Positions 1 to 6,662 are shown, counted from the first letter of the stretch. The stretch is DNA of 9,778 bases from an uncultured Eubacteriales bacterium (GCA_900553295.1 USCR01000094.1:1-9778); one strand, 5' to 3'. Numbers and translations are program-made. The notes: generated by a model from the letters alone, not told the origin.

Positions 1-159
1 ATTGCCAATAATGAATAGTTTCCGGTTAGGATTATCACTATTTTCTTCGCTGACAATTAATTCTATTATTTGCTTATAAATCAAAACAGCGCCCCAGCCT
101 CCTGGGCCGGGGTTACCAGAGCATGCCCCATCCGTATATATTGTTATTTTTTTATCCAT
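1..159 (-). CDS. rnhA: Ribonuclease HI, N-terminal part (runs off the left edge)
   Basis: Ribonuclease HI cuts the RNA strand of RNA-DNA hybrids in the cytoplasm, for example R-loops and primer remnants. The reverse strand reads [20 protein letters not shown] and continues [24 protein letters not shown] is the family's N-terminal signature, with the first catalytic Asp at residue 10. Only 53 codons lie inside the window. The start is ATG at 159-157, with CGGAGG (169-164) four bases upstream. The second catalytic motif (NNRMEL, about residue 48 in E. coli) has not appeared by residue 53, so the strand-2 region is longer than in the E. coli enzyme. The gene is AT-rich (about 38% GC by hand count) beside neighbours around 60-70%, which could mean recent transfer. 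The identification is firm; completeness cannot be judged. Confidence 0.93.
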   Translation of the reverse strand, partial: MDKKITIYTDGACSGNPGPGGWGAVLIYKQIIELIVSEENSDNPNRKLFIIGN

Positions 160-177
160 ATTTCCTCCGTTTTTAAA

Positions 178-207
178 ATTATACCATATCTGTGGCCGTT
201 CCACCAA
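178..207 (-). promoter_or_regulatory. Probable rnhA promoter with extended -10
   Basis: On the minus strand TGGTATAAT gives a perfect -10 (183-178) with the TGn extension. Only a weak -35 (TTGGTG, 207-202) lies 18 bases upstream. The predicted start near 171 leaves a leader of about 12 bases that just includes the ribosome binding site. This is inferred from sequence only. Confidence 0.5.
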
Positions 208-245
208 TATCAATACAAATTGTTTGAATTTTATGATAAAAGCTG

Positions 246-274
246 TTGACAAGTGAAAGGAAATACGGTATATT
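246..274 (+). promoter_or_regulatory. Promoter of the seven-tRNA operon
   Basis: TTGACA (246-251), a 17-base spacer and TATATT (269-274) form an almost perfect sigma-A promoter. Transcription would start near 281, about 23 bases before tRNA-Pro. The A+T-rich stretch 175-280 between rnhA and the tRNAs therefore holds two divergent promoters and no gene. Confidence 0.85.
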
Positions 275-303
275 ACTAAGCGTCGCCAAAAGCGAAACGC
301 GAA

Positions 304-380
304 CGGGGTGTAGCGCAGTTCGGTAGCGCACGTGCTTTGGGAGCATGGGGCCGGGGGTTCGAATCCCTTCACCCCGACCA
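304..380 (+). tRNA. tRNA-Pro (anticodon TGG)
   Basis: Acceptor stem CGGGGTG (304-310) pairs with CACCCCG (370-376), followed by discriminator A and an encoded CCA. The anticodon loop TTTGGGA gives TGG, decoding CCN proline codons. The C1-G72 pair and A73 are typical of bacterial tRNA-Pro. It is the first gene of the operon. Confidence 0.96.
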
Positions 381-401
381 GAAACGCGGCACCAACAGCG
401 T

Positions 402-476
402 GGCTCCTTGGTCAAGTGGTTAAGACACCGCCCTTTCACGGCGGCTACAGGGGTTCGAATCCCCTAGGAGTCACCA
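402..476 (+). tRNA. tRNA-Glu (anticodon TTC)
   Basis: Acceptor arms GGCTCCT (402-408) and AGGAGTC (466-472) pair with one G-T. The anticodon loop CTTTCAC gives TTC. The T loop is TTCGAAT, and CCA is encoded (474-476). Second gene of the operon. Confidence 0.96.
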
Positions 477-496
477 TTTTTCCTTACAATGGCTAT

Positions 497-570
<74 letters not shown>

Positions 571-577
571 CTCTTGT

Positions 578-654
578 GGCCCGGTAGCTCAGTTGGTTAG
601 AGCGCCAGCCTGTCACGCTGGAGGTCGAGGGTTCGAGCCCCTTCCGGGTCGCCA
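578..654 (+). tRNA. tRNA-Asp (anticodon GTC)
   Basis: Acceptor arms GGCCCGG (578-584) and CCGGGTC (644-650), discriminator G651 as expected for Asp, and encoded CCA (652-654). The anticodon stem CCAGC/GCTGG closes the loop CTGTCAC, giving GTC. Confidence 0.96.
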
Positions 655-658
655 ATAT

Positions 659-731
659 GCCTTGGTAGCTCAGTCGGTAGAGCAGCAGACTGAAAATCTG
701 CGTGTCGGTGGTTCGATTCCGCCCCAAGGCA
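659..731 (+). tRNA. tRNA-Phe (anticodon GAA)
   Basis: Acceptor arms GCCTTGG (659-665) and CCAAGGC (724-730), discriminator A731, no encoded CCA. The anticodon stem GCAGA/TCTGC closes the loop CTGAAAA, giving GAA. It starts only four bases after the preceding tRNA's CCA. Confidence 0.96.
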
Positions 732-737
732 CAGTGT

Positions 738-812
738 GCGGTAGTAGCTCAGTGGTAGAGTGCCACCTTGCCAAGGTGGATGTCGCGGGTCCGAATCCCG
801 TCTACCGCTCCA
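738..812 (+). tRNA. tRNA-Gly (anticodon GCC)
   Basis: Acceptor arms GCGGTAG (738-744) and CTACCGC (802-808), discriminator T809 typical of tRNA-Gly, encoded CCA (810-812). The anticodon stem CCACC/GGTGG closes TTGCCAA, giving GCC. Confidence 0.96.
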
Positions 813-817
813 CACAC

Positions 818-889
818 GGCGCCATAGCCAAGTGGTAAGGCGAAGGTCTGCAAAACCTTTATTCTCCAGTTCGAGTCTGGATGGCGCCT
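818..889 (+). tRNA. tRNA-Cys (anticodon GCA)
   Basis: Acceptor arms GGCGCCA (818-824) and TGGCGCC (882-888) pair perfectly. Discriminator T889 is the Cys identity base, and CCA is not encoded. The anticodon stem AAGGT/ACCTT closes CTGCAAA, giving GCA. Last gene of the operon, directly before the terminator. Confidence 0.96.
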
Positions 890-896
890 CACCAAG

Positions 897-928
897 AAAA
901 AACCTTTCGCATCTGCGGAAGGTTTTTT
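897..928 (+). terminator. Intrinsic terminator of the tRNA operon
   Basis: AACCTTTCGC (901-910) pairs with GCGGAAGGTT (915-924) through one G-T pair around an ATCT loop. The upstream A-run (897-900) extends the stem into the T-run (923-928). It lies eight bases after tRNA-Cys. Confidence 0.9.
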
Positions 929-989
929 CTGTCTTGCCGGAAACATGCCGGGAAACGAAGGGGAAGGCAAAAGTCCCGGCGGCGGGGGA

Positions 990-1018
990 TTTACAACCGG
1001 CGGCAAACGTGCTATAAT
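990..1018 (+). promoter_or_regulatory. Promoter of the leuS transcription unit
   Basis: TTTACA (990-995), a 17-base spacer and a perfect TATAAT (1013-1018) place the start near 1025, just ahead of the T-box stem I. The unit therefore has a leader of about 250 bases before leuS. Confidence 0.85.
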
Positions 1019-1028
1019 ACGCATCAAC

Positions 1029-1253
1029 AACCGCGCAATGAACGGGAACGCGGGACCGGATTCCCTTTGCAGAGAGCCGCCGGAGGGTGCAAGGCGGCAG
1101 GGAAGGGTCGCGCCGCTCGCCCGGGAGCGTTCCGGTAAAACGGACGGGTGTGCCCGATAACGCACGGGATAAGGTGGCTCCGACCGGCCGGGGCAAGCAA
1201 AGTGGTACCGCGAAACGGCGTTTCGTCTTTGTACAAAGGCGAAACGCTTTTTT
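1029..1253 (+). promoter_or_regulatory. T-box leader controlling leuS (tRNA-Leu sensing)
   Basis: T-box leaders bind a cognate tRNA and read through an attenuator when that tRNA is uncharged. Stem I is visible: GGAACGC (1045-1051) pairs with GCGTTCC (1127-1133), GACC with GGTC, TTCCC (1061-1065) with GGGAA (1100-1104), and GCCGCC with GGCGGC near the tip, next to an AGAG motif. The likely specifier codon is CTC (1116-1118, Leu), in the usual position on the 3' side of stem I; this is the least certain element. The conserved T-box TGGTACCGCG is at 1203-1212. Its TGGT can pair with an ACCA tRNA end, matching the A discriminator of tRNA-Leu. The attenuator follows directly. Confidence 0.92.
1218..1253 (+). 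terminator. Attenuator terminator of the leuS T-box
   Basis: A 14-base arm starting GCGTTTCG (1218-1231) pairs with the arm ending GAAACGC (1234-1247) with one G-T pair, followed by six T residues (1248-1253). It is the terminator conformation that the antiterminator (T-box sequence plus flanks) competes with. It ends about 24 bases before the leuS start. Confidence 0.92.
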
Positions 1254-1276
1254 GGGTCAAGGAGGAGGAAGCGTCC

Positions 1277-3694
1277 ATGTACCAGGAGAATTACGACCCC
1301 GCATCCATTGAGAAGAAGTGGCAAAAAATCTGGGCGGAGACCCATGCCTTTGAGGCGGAGAATGATTTTACCAAGCCGAAGTTTTACGGGCTGATTGAGT
1401 TCCCGTATCCCTCCGGGGCGGGGCTGCATGTGGGCCATCCCCGGTCCAACACCGCCATGGACATCATCTGCCGCAAGCGCCGCATGGAGGGCTATAACGT
1501 GCTGTTCCCCATCGGCTGGGACGCCTTTGGCCTGCCCACGGAGAACTATGCCATCAAGAACAAGGTGCATCCCGCCGAGGTGACCCAGAAGAACATCGAC
1601 CACTTCCGGGAGCAGCTGCAAAAGCTGGGCTTCTCCTTTGACTATACCCGGGAGGTGAACACCACCGACCCTTCGTATTTCAAGTGGACCCAGTGGATTT
1701 TCCTCCAGCTGTACAAGCATGGCCTGGCCTATAAGGCGCAGATGCCCATCAACTGGTGCACCTCCTGCAAGTGCGGCCTGGCCAATGAAGAAGTGGTGGA
1801 CGGCGTTTGCGAGCGCTGCGGCGCGCCGGTCATCCGCAAGGTCAAGACCCAGTGGATGCTGCGGATCACCGCCTATGCCCAGAAACTCCTGGACGGCCTG
1901 GACCACGTGGATTTCATTGAGAAGGTCAAGACCCAGCAGCGGAACTGGATTGGCCGCAGCGAGGGCGCGGAGGTGGATTTTGCCCTGACCGTGCCCGGGG
2001 AGAAGGTGCGGGTGTACACCACCCGGCCGGATACCCTCTTCGGCGCTACGTATATGGTGCTCTCCCCGGAGCACCCCCTGGTGGACAAGCTCAAGGATCA
2101 GATTACCAACTATGACGCCTGCATGGCCTACCGCCAGGAAGCCGCCCGCAAGAGCGACTTTGAGCGCGCGGAGCTGAACAAGGAAAAGACCGGCGTGCAG
2201 CTGGAGGGCGTCCGGGCCATCAATCCCGTGAACGGCAAGGAGATCCCCATCTGGCTGTCCGACTATGTGCTGATGACCTACGGCACCGGCGCCATCATGG
2301 CCGTGCCCGCCCACGATACCCGTGACTGGGAGTTCGCCCGCAAGTTCGGCCTGCCCATGGTGGAGGTGGTGGCCGGCGGCGACATCGACAAGGAAGCCTA
2401 TACCGACATCCAGGATGGTGTGATGGTGAACAGCGGCTTCCTGAATGGGCTGAAGGTGGCCCAGGCCAAGAAGGCCATGGTGGACTACCTGGTGGAAAAG
2501 GGCTACGGCGAGCGCAAGGTGAACTACAAGCTCCGGGACTGGGTGTTCAGCCGCCAGCGCTACTGGGGCGAGCCCATCCCCATGGTGCACTGCGACAAGT
2601 GCGGCATGGTGCCCGTGCCCGAGGATCAGCTGCCCGTGCTTCTGCCCAACGTGAAAAACTACGAGCCCACCGACGACGGTGAGAGCCCTCTCTCCGCCAT
2701 GACGGACTGGGTAAACACCACCTGCCCCCATTGCGGCGGTCCCGCCAAGCGGGAGACCGACACCATGCCCCAGTGGGCGGGTTCCAGCTGGTACTTCATG
2801 CGCTATTGCGACCCGCACAATGATAAGGAGCTGGCCAGCAAGGAAGCCCTGGCCTACTGGCTGCCCGTGGACTGGTACAACGGCGGCATGGAGCACACCA
2901 CCCTGCACCTGCTGTACAGCCGTTTCTGGCACCTGTTCCTCCACGACATCGGCGTGGTGCCCGCTCCCGAACCCTATCAGAAGCGCACCAGCCATGGCAT
3001 GATCCTGGGCGAGAACGGGGAAAAGATGTCCAAATCCCGCGGGAACGTCATCAACCCCGACGACATTGTCCGGGATCTGGGCGCGGACGCCTTCCGCCTC
3101 TATGAGATGTTCATGGGCGCCTTTGACCAGGCCATTCCGTGGTCCACCAACGGCGCCAAGGGTTGCCGCCGCTTCCTGGATCGGGTGTGGAAGCTGCAAA
3201 GCATGGTCTGCGACGGCGAAGGCTTCTCCAAGGATCTGGAGGCCGAAATGCATCAGACCATCAAGAAAGTCTCCGAAGACTATGAGAAGATGAAGTTCAA
3301 CACCGCCATCGCCGCCATGATGACCCTGGTGAACGACTTCTTTGCCAAGGGACAGGTTACCCGGGGCGAGCTGCGCACGCTGCTGTTGCTGCTCAATCCC
3401 GTGGCGCCCCACATCACCGAGGAAATGTGGGAGAACCAGGGCTTCGGCGCACCCATCCATCATCAGCCCTGGCCTAAGTGGGACGAGGAGAAGATGAAGA
3501 CCGCCGAGGTGGAGATTGCCGTGCAGATCTGCGGCAAGGTCCGCGGCCGCATCATGATCCCCGCCGACATGACCAAGGAGCAGGCGGAGCGGGAGCTGAT
3601 CCAGCGGGAGGATGTGCAGGCGCTGCTGGGCGGCAAGACGGTGATGAAGGTGATCTTCGTGCCCGGACGTCTGCTGAATATCGTGGCCAAGTAA
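1277..3694 (+). CDS. leuS: Leucyl-tRNA synthetase
   Basis: Class I synthetase that charges tRNA-Leu with leucine in the cytoplasm. Translation from ATG 1277 gives 805 residues, the normal bacterial length. An upstream in-frame start at 1148 lies inside the T-box leader and lacks a binding site, whereas AAGGAGGAGG (1259-1268) precedes 1277. Signatures in order: HVGH (HIGH motif, residues 51-54), a zinc-type Cys cluster starting at C161/C164, the editing domain with TTRPDTLFG (248-256) and [18 protein letters not shown] (336 on; D347 matches the Asp that holds the leucine amino group), further CxxC pairs, KMSKS (583-587), and a C-terminal anticodon-binding region. All key motifs are intact, so the enzyme should be active and proofreading. 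Expression is set by tRNA-Leu charging through the T-box. Confidence 0.98.
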   Translation: MYQENYDPASIEKKWQKIWAETHAFEAENDFTKPKFYGLIEFPYPSGAGLHVGHPRSNTAMDIICRKRRMEGYNVLFPIGWDAFGLPTENYAIKNKVHPAEVTQKNIDHFREQLQKLGFSFDYTREVNTTDPSYFKWTQWIFLQLYKHGLAYKAQMPINWCTSCKCGLANEEVVDGVCERCGAPVIRKVKTQWMLRITAYAQKLLDGLDHVDFIEKVKTQQRNWIGRSEGAEVDFALTVPGEKVRVYTTRPDTLFGATYMVLSPEHPLVDKLKDQITNYDACMAYRQEAARKSDFERAELNKEKTGVQLEGVRAINPVNGKEIPIWLSDYVLMTYGTGAIMAVPAHDTRDWEFARKFGLPMVEVVAGGDIDKEAYTDIQDGVMVNSGFLNGLKVAQAKKAMVDYLVEKGYGERKVNYKLRDWVFSRQRYWGEPIPMVHCDKCGMVPVPEDQLPVLLPNVKNYEPTDDGESPLSAMTDWVNTTCPHCGGPAKRETDTMPQWAGSSWYFMRYCDPHNDKELASKEALAYWLPVDWYNGGMEHTTLHLLYSRFWHLFLHDIGVVPAPEPYQKRTSHGMILGENGEKMSKSRGNVINPDDIVRDLGADAFRLYEMFMGAFDQAIPWSTNGAKGCRRFLDRVWKLQSMVCDGEGFSKDLEAEMHQTIKKVSEDYEKMKFNTAIAAMMTLVNDFFAKGQVTRGELRTLLLLLNPVAPHITEEMWENQGFGAPIHHQPWPKWDEEKMKTAEVEIAVQICGKVRGRIMIPADMTKEQAERELIQREDVQALLGGKTVMKVIFVPGRLLNIVAK

Positions 3695-3708
3695 GCGAAC
3701 GTGTTTGA

Positions 3709-3752
3709 GGCGCCGCGCGGGAAAAGCCGATTTCCCGTGGCGGCGCCCTTTT
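3709..3752 (+). terminator. Hairpin after leuS, probable weak terminator
   Basis: GGCGCCGC...GGGAAA (3709-3724) pairs imperfectly with TTTCCC...GGCGCC (3731-3747), followed by C and four T. The short T-run suggests partial termination. No promoter is evident before nanE, so nanEK may depend on read-through from leuS. Confidence 0.65.
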
Positions 3753-3781
3753 GCAATCAGTGCGCAAAGGAGGAACGGAAC

Positions 3782-4483
3782 ATGACCAAACAGCAACTGT
3801 TTGATACCATGCGGGGTACCGTGATCGTCTCCTGCCAGGCCGTTCCGGGGGAGCCGCTTTATGATCCCCAGCGGTCGGTGATGTACCTCATGGCCCGGGC
3901 GGCCAAGCAGGCCGGCGCGAAGGTGATCCGTACCAGCTCGGCCCGGGACATCCGGGAGATCAAGGCGGAGACCGGCCTGCCGGTGATCGGGCTGATCAAG
4001 CGGGAATATCCCGGCTATGGAGGATATATCACCATCACCCTGCGGGAAGTGCGGGAGTGTGTGGAGGCGGGGGCGGATATCGTGGCGGTGGATTGCACGA
4101 ATATGCCCCGGGGCGATGGCCTGACCCCCGCAGCGTATGTGCGGCAGATTCGGGCGGCATACCCGCAGCTGGTGCTCATGGCCGACTGCGCCACCCTGGA
4201 GGAAGCCGTAGCCGCCCATGCAGCCGGGGCAGACCTGGTGGGCACCACCATGAACGGCTATACGCCGCAAACTGCCGTCCATGGGGAGGGCCCCAATGCG
4301 GCCCTGGTGGAGGCCTTGGTGAAAACGCTGCCCTGCCCCGTACTGGCCGAGGGGAGAATCCATACGCCCCAGCAGGCCCGCCAGATGCTGGAGCTGGGGG
4401 CCTGGGCCGTGGTGGTGGGGGGAGCCATTACACGGCCGCTGGAGATTGCTCAGCGATTCATGGACGCGGTACGGGACCTGTGA
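3782..4483 (+). CDS. nanE: N-acetylmannosamine-6-phosphate 2-epimerase
   Basis: Converts N-acetylmannosamine-6-phosphate to N-acetylglucosamine-6-phosphate, the step that feeds sialic acid carbon into amino-sugar metabolism. The 233-residue product is the usual length for this TIM-barrel family. Signatures are VSCQAVPGEPLY (residues 16-27), GLIKREYP with the probable catalytic Lys73, AVDCT (102-106), ADC (134-136), LAEGRIHTPQQA with the probable catalytic Glu190, and GAWAVVVGGAITRP (206-219). ATG 3782 is chosen because AAAGGAGG (3766-3773) sits eight bases upstream; an in-frame GTG at 3701 has no binding site and overlaps the leuS hairpin. nanK follows after 14 bases, so the two are surely co-transcribed. 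No nanA lyase or sialic acid transporter lies in the window. Confidence 0.95.
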   Translation: MTKQQLFDTMRGTVIVSCQAVPGEPLYDPQRSVMYLMARAAKQAGAKVIRTSSARDIREIKAETGLPVIGLIKREYPGYGGYITITLREVRECVEAGADIVAVDCTNMPRGDGLTPAAYVRQIRAAYPQLVLMADCATLEEAVAAHAAGADLVGTTMNGYTPQTAVHGEGPNAALVEALVKTLPCPVLAEGRIHTPQQARQMLELGAWAVVVGGAITRPLEIAQRFMDAVRDL

Positions 4484-4497
4484 AAGGAGAGACGGGT

Positions 4498-5418
4498 ATG
4501 CTGCTGTGTATGGATCTGGGTGGAACGGCGGTAAAGCTGGGGCTGGTGGACGCCCAGGGGCATATCCATCAGCGGACGGAGGCCAATGTACGGAGCGATG
4601 GCGATGCCACGCCTATCCTGACTGCGGCCATGGCGGCGGCTAAGGATTTCCTCACGGGGACGGGGGTGCCGGTGGAGGGAATCGGCGTTAGCGCCACGGG
4701 CCAGGTGGACAGCAGCACGGGTGTGGTCATTGGCACCAATGGAGCCATTCCGCACTACGAGGGCGTGAACATTCGTGAAGCGATGGAGGAGGCCTTTGAG
4801 CTGCCTGTACGGGTGCTGAACGATGCCAACGCGGCGGTGCTGGGGGAGTGCTTTACCGGCGCAGCTCGCGGACTGCGCCATGTGCTGATGCTCACCCTGG
4901 GCACCGGTGTTGGCGGCGGCATGGTGCTGGATGGCCGCCTGTATGGCGGCGCCCGGGGAATTGCCGGAGAGCTGGGACATTTTCCCCTGGAGCGCGATGG
5001 ACGGCCCTGCACCTGCGGAAACCGGGGATGCCTGGAGCAGTATGCCTCCACGACGGCCTTGGTTCGCCTGGCCTGCCAAGCCACCGGCGAAGCGTCGCTC
5101 AATGGCCGGGAGATCTTTGCCCGTGCTGCCCGGAAGGACCCGACCATGCTTCGCGTGCTGGCGGCATGGACGGCGGACGTGGCCGCGGGGGTGACGGGCC
5201 TGGTGCATGTGTTCAACCCCGAAATGGTGCTGATTGGCGGTGGCGTAAGCGCCCAGGAAGCGCTGTTTCTGTCCCCCCTGCGGGAGCGGGTGCTGGCGCA
5301 GGTGATGCCGTGCTTTGCCGCTGGTTTACGGGTGGAGCGGGCTGCTCTGGGAAACGATGCCGGGCTGGTGGGCGCGGCCAAATGGTGGATGGATAGCATG
5401 GAAAATAGGGCCGCTTGA
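4498..5418 (+). CDS. nanK: ROK-family sugar kinase, probable N-acetylmannosamine kinase
   Basis: ATP-dependent sugar kinase of 306 residues, a usual ROK length. The N-terminal phosphate loop is MDLGGT (residues 5-10). The active-site NDAN has catalytic Asp109, and LGTGVGGG (134-141) is the second ATP-binding motif. GELGH (157-161), with C171, C173 and C178, forms the ROK zinc-binding segment. The IGGG motif is at 246-249. AAAGGAGA (4484-4490) precedes ATG 4498, while the much longer in-frame extension upstream is an out-of-frame shadow of nanE. ROK kinases acting on glucose, ManNAc or other sugars are hard to tell apart by sequence. The assignment to ManNAc rests on the tight pairing with nanE, whose substrate it would make. 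Its stop codon overlaps the -35 of the next promoter. Confidence 0.85.
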   Translation: MLLCMDLGGTAVKLGLVDAQGHIHQRTEANVRSDGDATPILTAAMAAAKDFLTGTGVPVEGIGVSATGQVDSSTGVVIGTNGAIPHYEGVNIREAMEEAFELPVRVLNDANAAVLGECFTGAARGLRHVLMLTLGTGVGGGMVLDGRLYGGARGIAGELGHFPLERDGRPCTCGNRGCLEQYASTTALVRLACQATGEASLNGREIFARAARKDPTMLRVLAAWTADVAAGVTGLVHVFNPEMVLIGGGVSAQEALFLSPLRERVLAQVMPCFAAGLRVERAALGNDAGLVGAAKWWMDSMENRAA

Positions 5419-5443
5419 CAATGGCCGCACGATCTGATAGAAT
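5415..5443 (+). promoter_or_regulatory. Promoter of the DUF3793-flavodoxin unit
   Basis: A perfect TTGACA (5415-5420), a 17-base spacer and TAGAAT (5438-5443) form a near-consensus promoter. The -35 contains the nanK stop codon TGA. The start would fall near 5450, inside the left arm of the 38-base palindrome that begins at 5440. Confidence 0.8.
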
Positions 5444-5491
5444 GCCATTGGTTAGAATATTCTAACCAATGGCATTCAGCCTTCTTTTTTT
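5440..5491 (+). terminator. Perfect 38-base palindrome plus T-run, probable nanEK terminator
   Basis: Bases 5440-5477 equal their own reverse complement exactly: two 19-base arms with no central spacer, centre GAATATTC. A T-rich run ending in seven T residues follows (5482-5491). In nanK read-through RNA this would be a very stable hairpin followed by U, so termination is likely. The five-base gap before the T-run is slightly long for an ideal terminator. The same DNA overlaps the next promoter and contains an operator-like core, so it may serve two purposes. Confidence 0.7.
5451..5466. promoter_or_regulatory. Operator-like site 1, GTTAGAATATTCTAAC
   Basis: Perfect 16-base inverted repeat at the centre of the larger palindrome, lying on the predicted transcription start. 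It matches site 2 (5500-5515) at 13 of 16 positions. A bound repressor here would block the DUF3793-flavodoxin promoter. Confidence 0.6.
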
Positions 5492-5499
5492 CAGCACAG

Positions 5500-5515
5500 G
5501 TTAGAATTCACTAAC
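5500..5515. promoter_or_regulatory. Operator-like site 2, GTTAGAATTCACTAAC
   Basis: Inverted repeat with perfect five-base arms GTTAG and CTAAC, centred 49 bases downstream of site 1 and about 45 bases before the DUF3793 start. The shared GTTAGAAT...CTAAC pattern suggests the same dimeric regulator. DtxR/MntR-like or Fur-like metal regulators are candidates by analogy of form only. Confidence 0.55.
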
Positions 5516-5559
5516 TATGGGCGCATCCAATGCGCAAGATCTGGAGGGAGAGAAGACAC

Positions 5560-6120
5560 ATGTGCAAAGCCTTTGAACGAGCGGTGATTACCCACTGCGC
5601 ACCCACCCTGGCCCGGCACAAGTGCGCCAGTCTGTTCACCTGGCACGGCTGCGAAGGCCGTCCGCGCCGGGAATGCGTGGCGGAGGCGGACGACATCCTG
5701 CAAAGCAAGGGAGTCAGGCTGTTGGCCTTCCGGGGCAGGGGAGCGGCATGCCTGGTGCTGGTGTATCGTCCTGCGATGCTGGAGCGGCGGCTGCGGGACC
5801 CCGCGGTCAGGGCCTTCCTGCGCGCCCAGGGCTACGTGGAGGATTCCCTGGAAGGGTACTTGTCCCAGCTGGGTCGCCGCCTGGAGGAAAGCGCGGAGTT
5901 TCCCCACGAGATTGGCGTGTTTCTGGACTATCCCCTGGAGGACGTGCAGGGCTTCATGACCAATGGCGGGGCCGGCGCCGTCTGTCAGGGGTGCTGGAAG
6001 GCCTACGGGGATGCCCAGGAGGCGTACAGGCGGTTCCGGCTGTACGGCAAGTGCCGGGAGGTTTACCTTTCCTGCTACCGGCGTGGCTTTGACGTTCTGC
6101 GGCTTACGGTGGCCGCTTGA
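5560..6120 (+). CDS. DUF3793 family protein
   Basis: A 186-residue protein of the DUF3793 family, found mostly in Clostridia, of unknown biochemical function. Family hallmarks are HCAPTLA (residues 12-18), the LVYRP segment (67-71), FPHEIGVFLDYPLEDVQGF (114-132), CxxCWKxYG (142-150) and a C-terminal LTVA. It has no signal peptide or membrane segment, so it should be cytoplasmic. It is Cys-rich (about ten Cys, including C13, C142 and C145), which would allow metal or redox chemistry, but that is inference. ATG 5560 is chosen because GGAGGGAGAG (5543-5552) lies just upstream; an in-frame ATG at 5530 adds ten residues but has no binding site. A flavodoxin gene follows after 39 bases, an arrangement I recall in other Clostridia. 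Tandem operator-like sites precede it. Confidence 0.85.
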   Translation: MCKAFERAVITHCAPTLARHKCASLFTWHGCEGRPRRECVAEADDILQSKGVRLLAFRGRGAACLVLVYRPAMLERRLRDPAVRAFLRAQGYVEDSLEGYLSQLGRRLEESAEFPHEIGVFLDYPLEDVQGFMTNGGAGAVCQGCWKAYGDAQEAYRRFRLYGKCREVYLSCYRRGFDVLRLTVAA

Positions 6121-6159
6121 CCGTATCAAAAAATATTTTTTCAGAAGGAGGCAAGACAT

Positions 6160-6567
6160 ATGGCAAGGATTGCGGTGGTTTACTGGAGCGGTACCGGGCA
6201 CACGGAGGCCATGGCGGAGGCGGTGGCACGGGGGTGCGGCGGGGAGCTGTTTACCGCAAGCGCCTTTGCGCCGGAAATGGTTTCCGCTTATGACGCCATT
6301 GCCTTTGGCTGCCCATCCATGGGAGACGAGCAGCTGGAGGAAAGTGAGTTTGCGCCCATGTTTGCCGCGTGCAAGCCATTTTTGTCGGGCAAGCGGATTG
6401 CTTTGTTCGGCTCCTATGGCTGGGGCGATGGGGAATGGATGCGCACCTGGGAAGCGGAATGCCAGGCCGCGGGGGCGGAGCTGGCCTGCGACAGTGTGAT
6501 CTGCCAGGACGAACCGGATGGCGACGCACTGACCCAATGCGAAGCCCTGGGACATGCGCTGAAATAA
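6160..6567 (+). CDS. Flavodoxin (short chain)
   Basis: FMN-binding electron carrier of 135 residues, within the short-chain flavodoxin range. The phosphate-binding loop is SGTGHTEAMA (residues 10-19), with His where most have Asn. GCPSMGDEQLEESEF (50-64) and FGSYGWGDGEW (83-93) are the two loops that flank the isoalloxazine ring. Flavodoxins commonly replace ferredoxin when iron is short, so pairing with a probable metal-responsive operator makes sense; the electron partners here are unknown. AGAAGGAGG (6143-6151) precedes the ATG. It is the second gene of the unit starting at 5560 and should share its promoter near 5415. Confidence 0.93.
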   Translation: MARIAVVYWSGTGHTEAMAEAVARGCGGELFTASAFAPEMVSAYDAIAFGCPSMGDEQLEESEFAPMFAACKPFLSGKRIALFGSYGWGDGEWMRTWEAECQAAGAELACDSVICQDEPDGDALTQCEALGHALK

Positions 6568-6568
6568 G

Positions 6569-6628
6569 CCGGGAGCAGGGCATTCCCCCAAAGGCTTCAT
6601 CGGCCTTGGGGGGATGCCCTCAGCCCGG
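6569..6628 (+). other. Long hairpin after the flavodoxin gene, no T-run
   Basis: GGGCATTCCCCC (6578-6589) pairs with GGGGGGATGCCC (6608-6619), and the stem continues inward with AAGG/CCTT. An outer CCGGG (6569-6573) can pair with CCCGG (6624-6628). There is no T-run after it, so it is either an atypical terminator or a 3' RNA-stabilising structure for the flavodoxin message. Confidence 0.6.
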
Positions 6629-6662
6629 AGGCAAAACGCCAAAACTTCCCGGAAAAAATTGC

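Noticed and set aside
179..230. Minus-strand peptide ending [11 protein letters not shown], recalling a sugar-kinase or hydantoinase phosphate loop
   Set aside because: The frame reads back through two tRNA genes, has no start or binding site, and overlaps the rnhA promoter. Most likely coincidence, though a gene remnant cannot be excluded.
597..1196. Minus-strand open frame of 199 codons
   Set aside because: It lies across four tRNA genes, the terminator and the T-box leader on the opposite strand. Such frames are common artefacts of tRNA clusters.
749..4363. Open frame of 1204 codons on the minus strand
   Set aside because: It runs antisense through leuS, the T-box and several tRNAs in a GC-rich region where stop codons are rare. 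It is His/Leu/Gly-rich with no family resemblance and no binding site.
4057..4497. Long N-terminal extension of nanK
   Set aside because: It is the alternate frame of nanE, rich in Gly and Pro. The true start at 4498 has a proper binding site and begins the conserved DLGGT motif directly.
5440..5477. The 38-base palindrome as a transposon end or dyad replication site
   Set aside because: No transposase, target duplication or partner end is seen, and its position between nanK and a T-run fits termination and regulation better.
5530..5559. Upstream ATG for the DUF3793 gene
   Set aside because: No ribosome binding site lies before it, and GGAGGGAGAG would fall inside the coding region. ATG 5560 also gives the usual family N-terminus.
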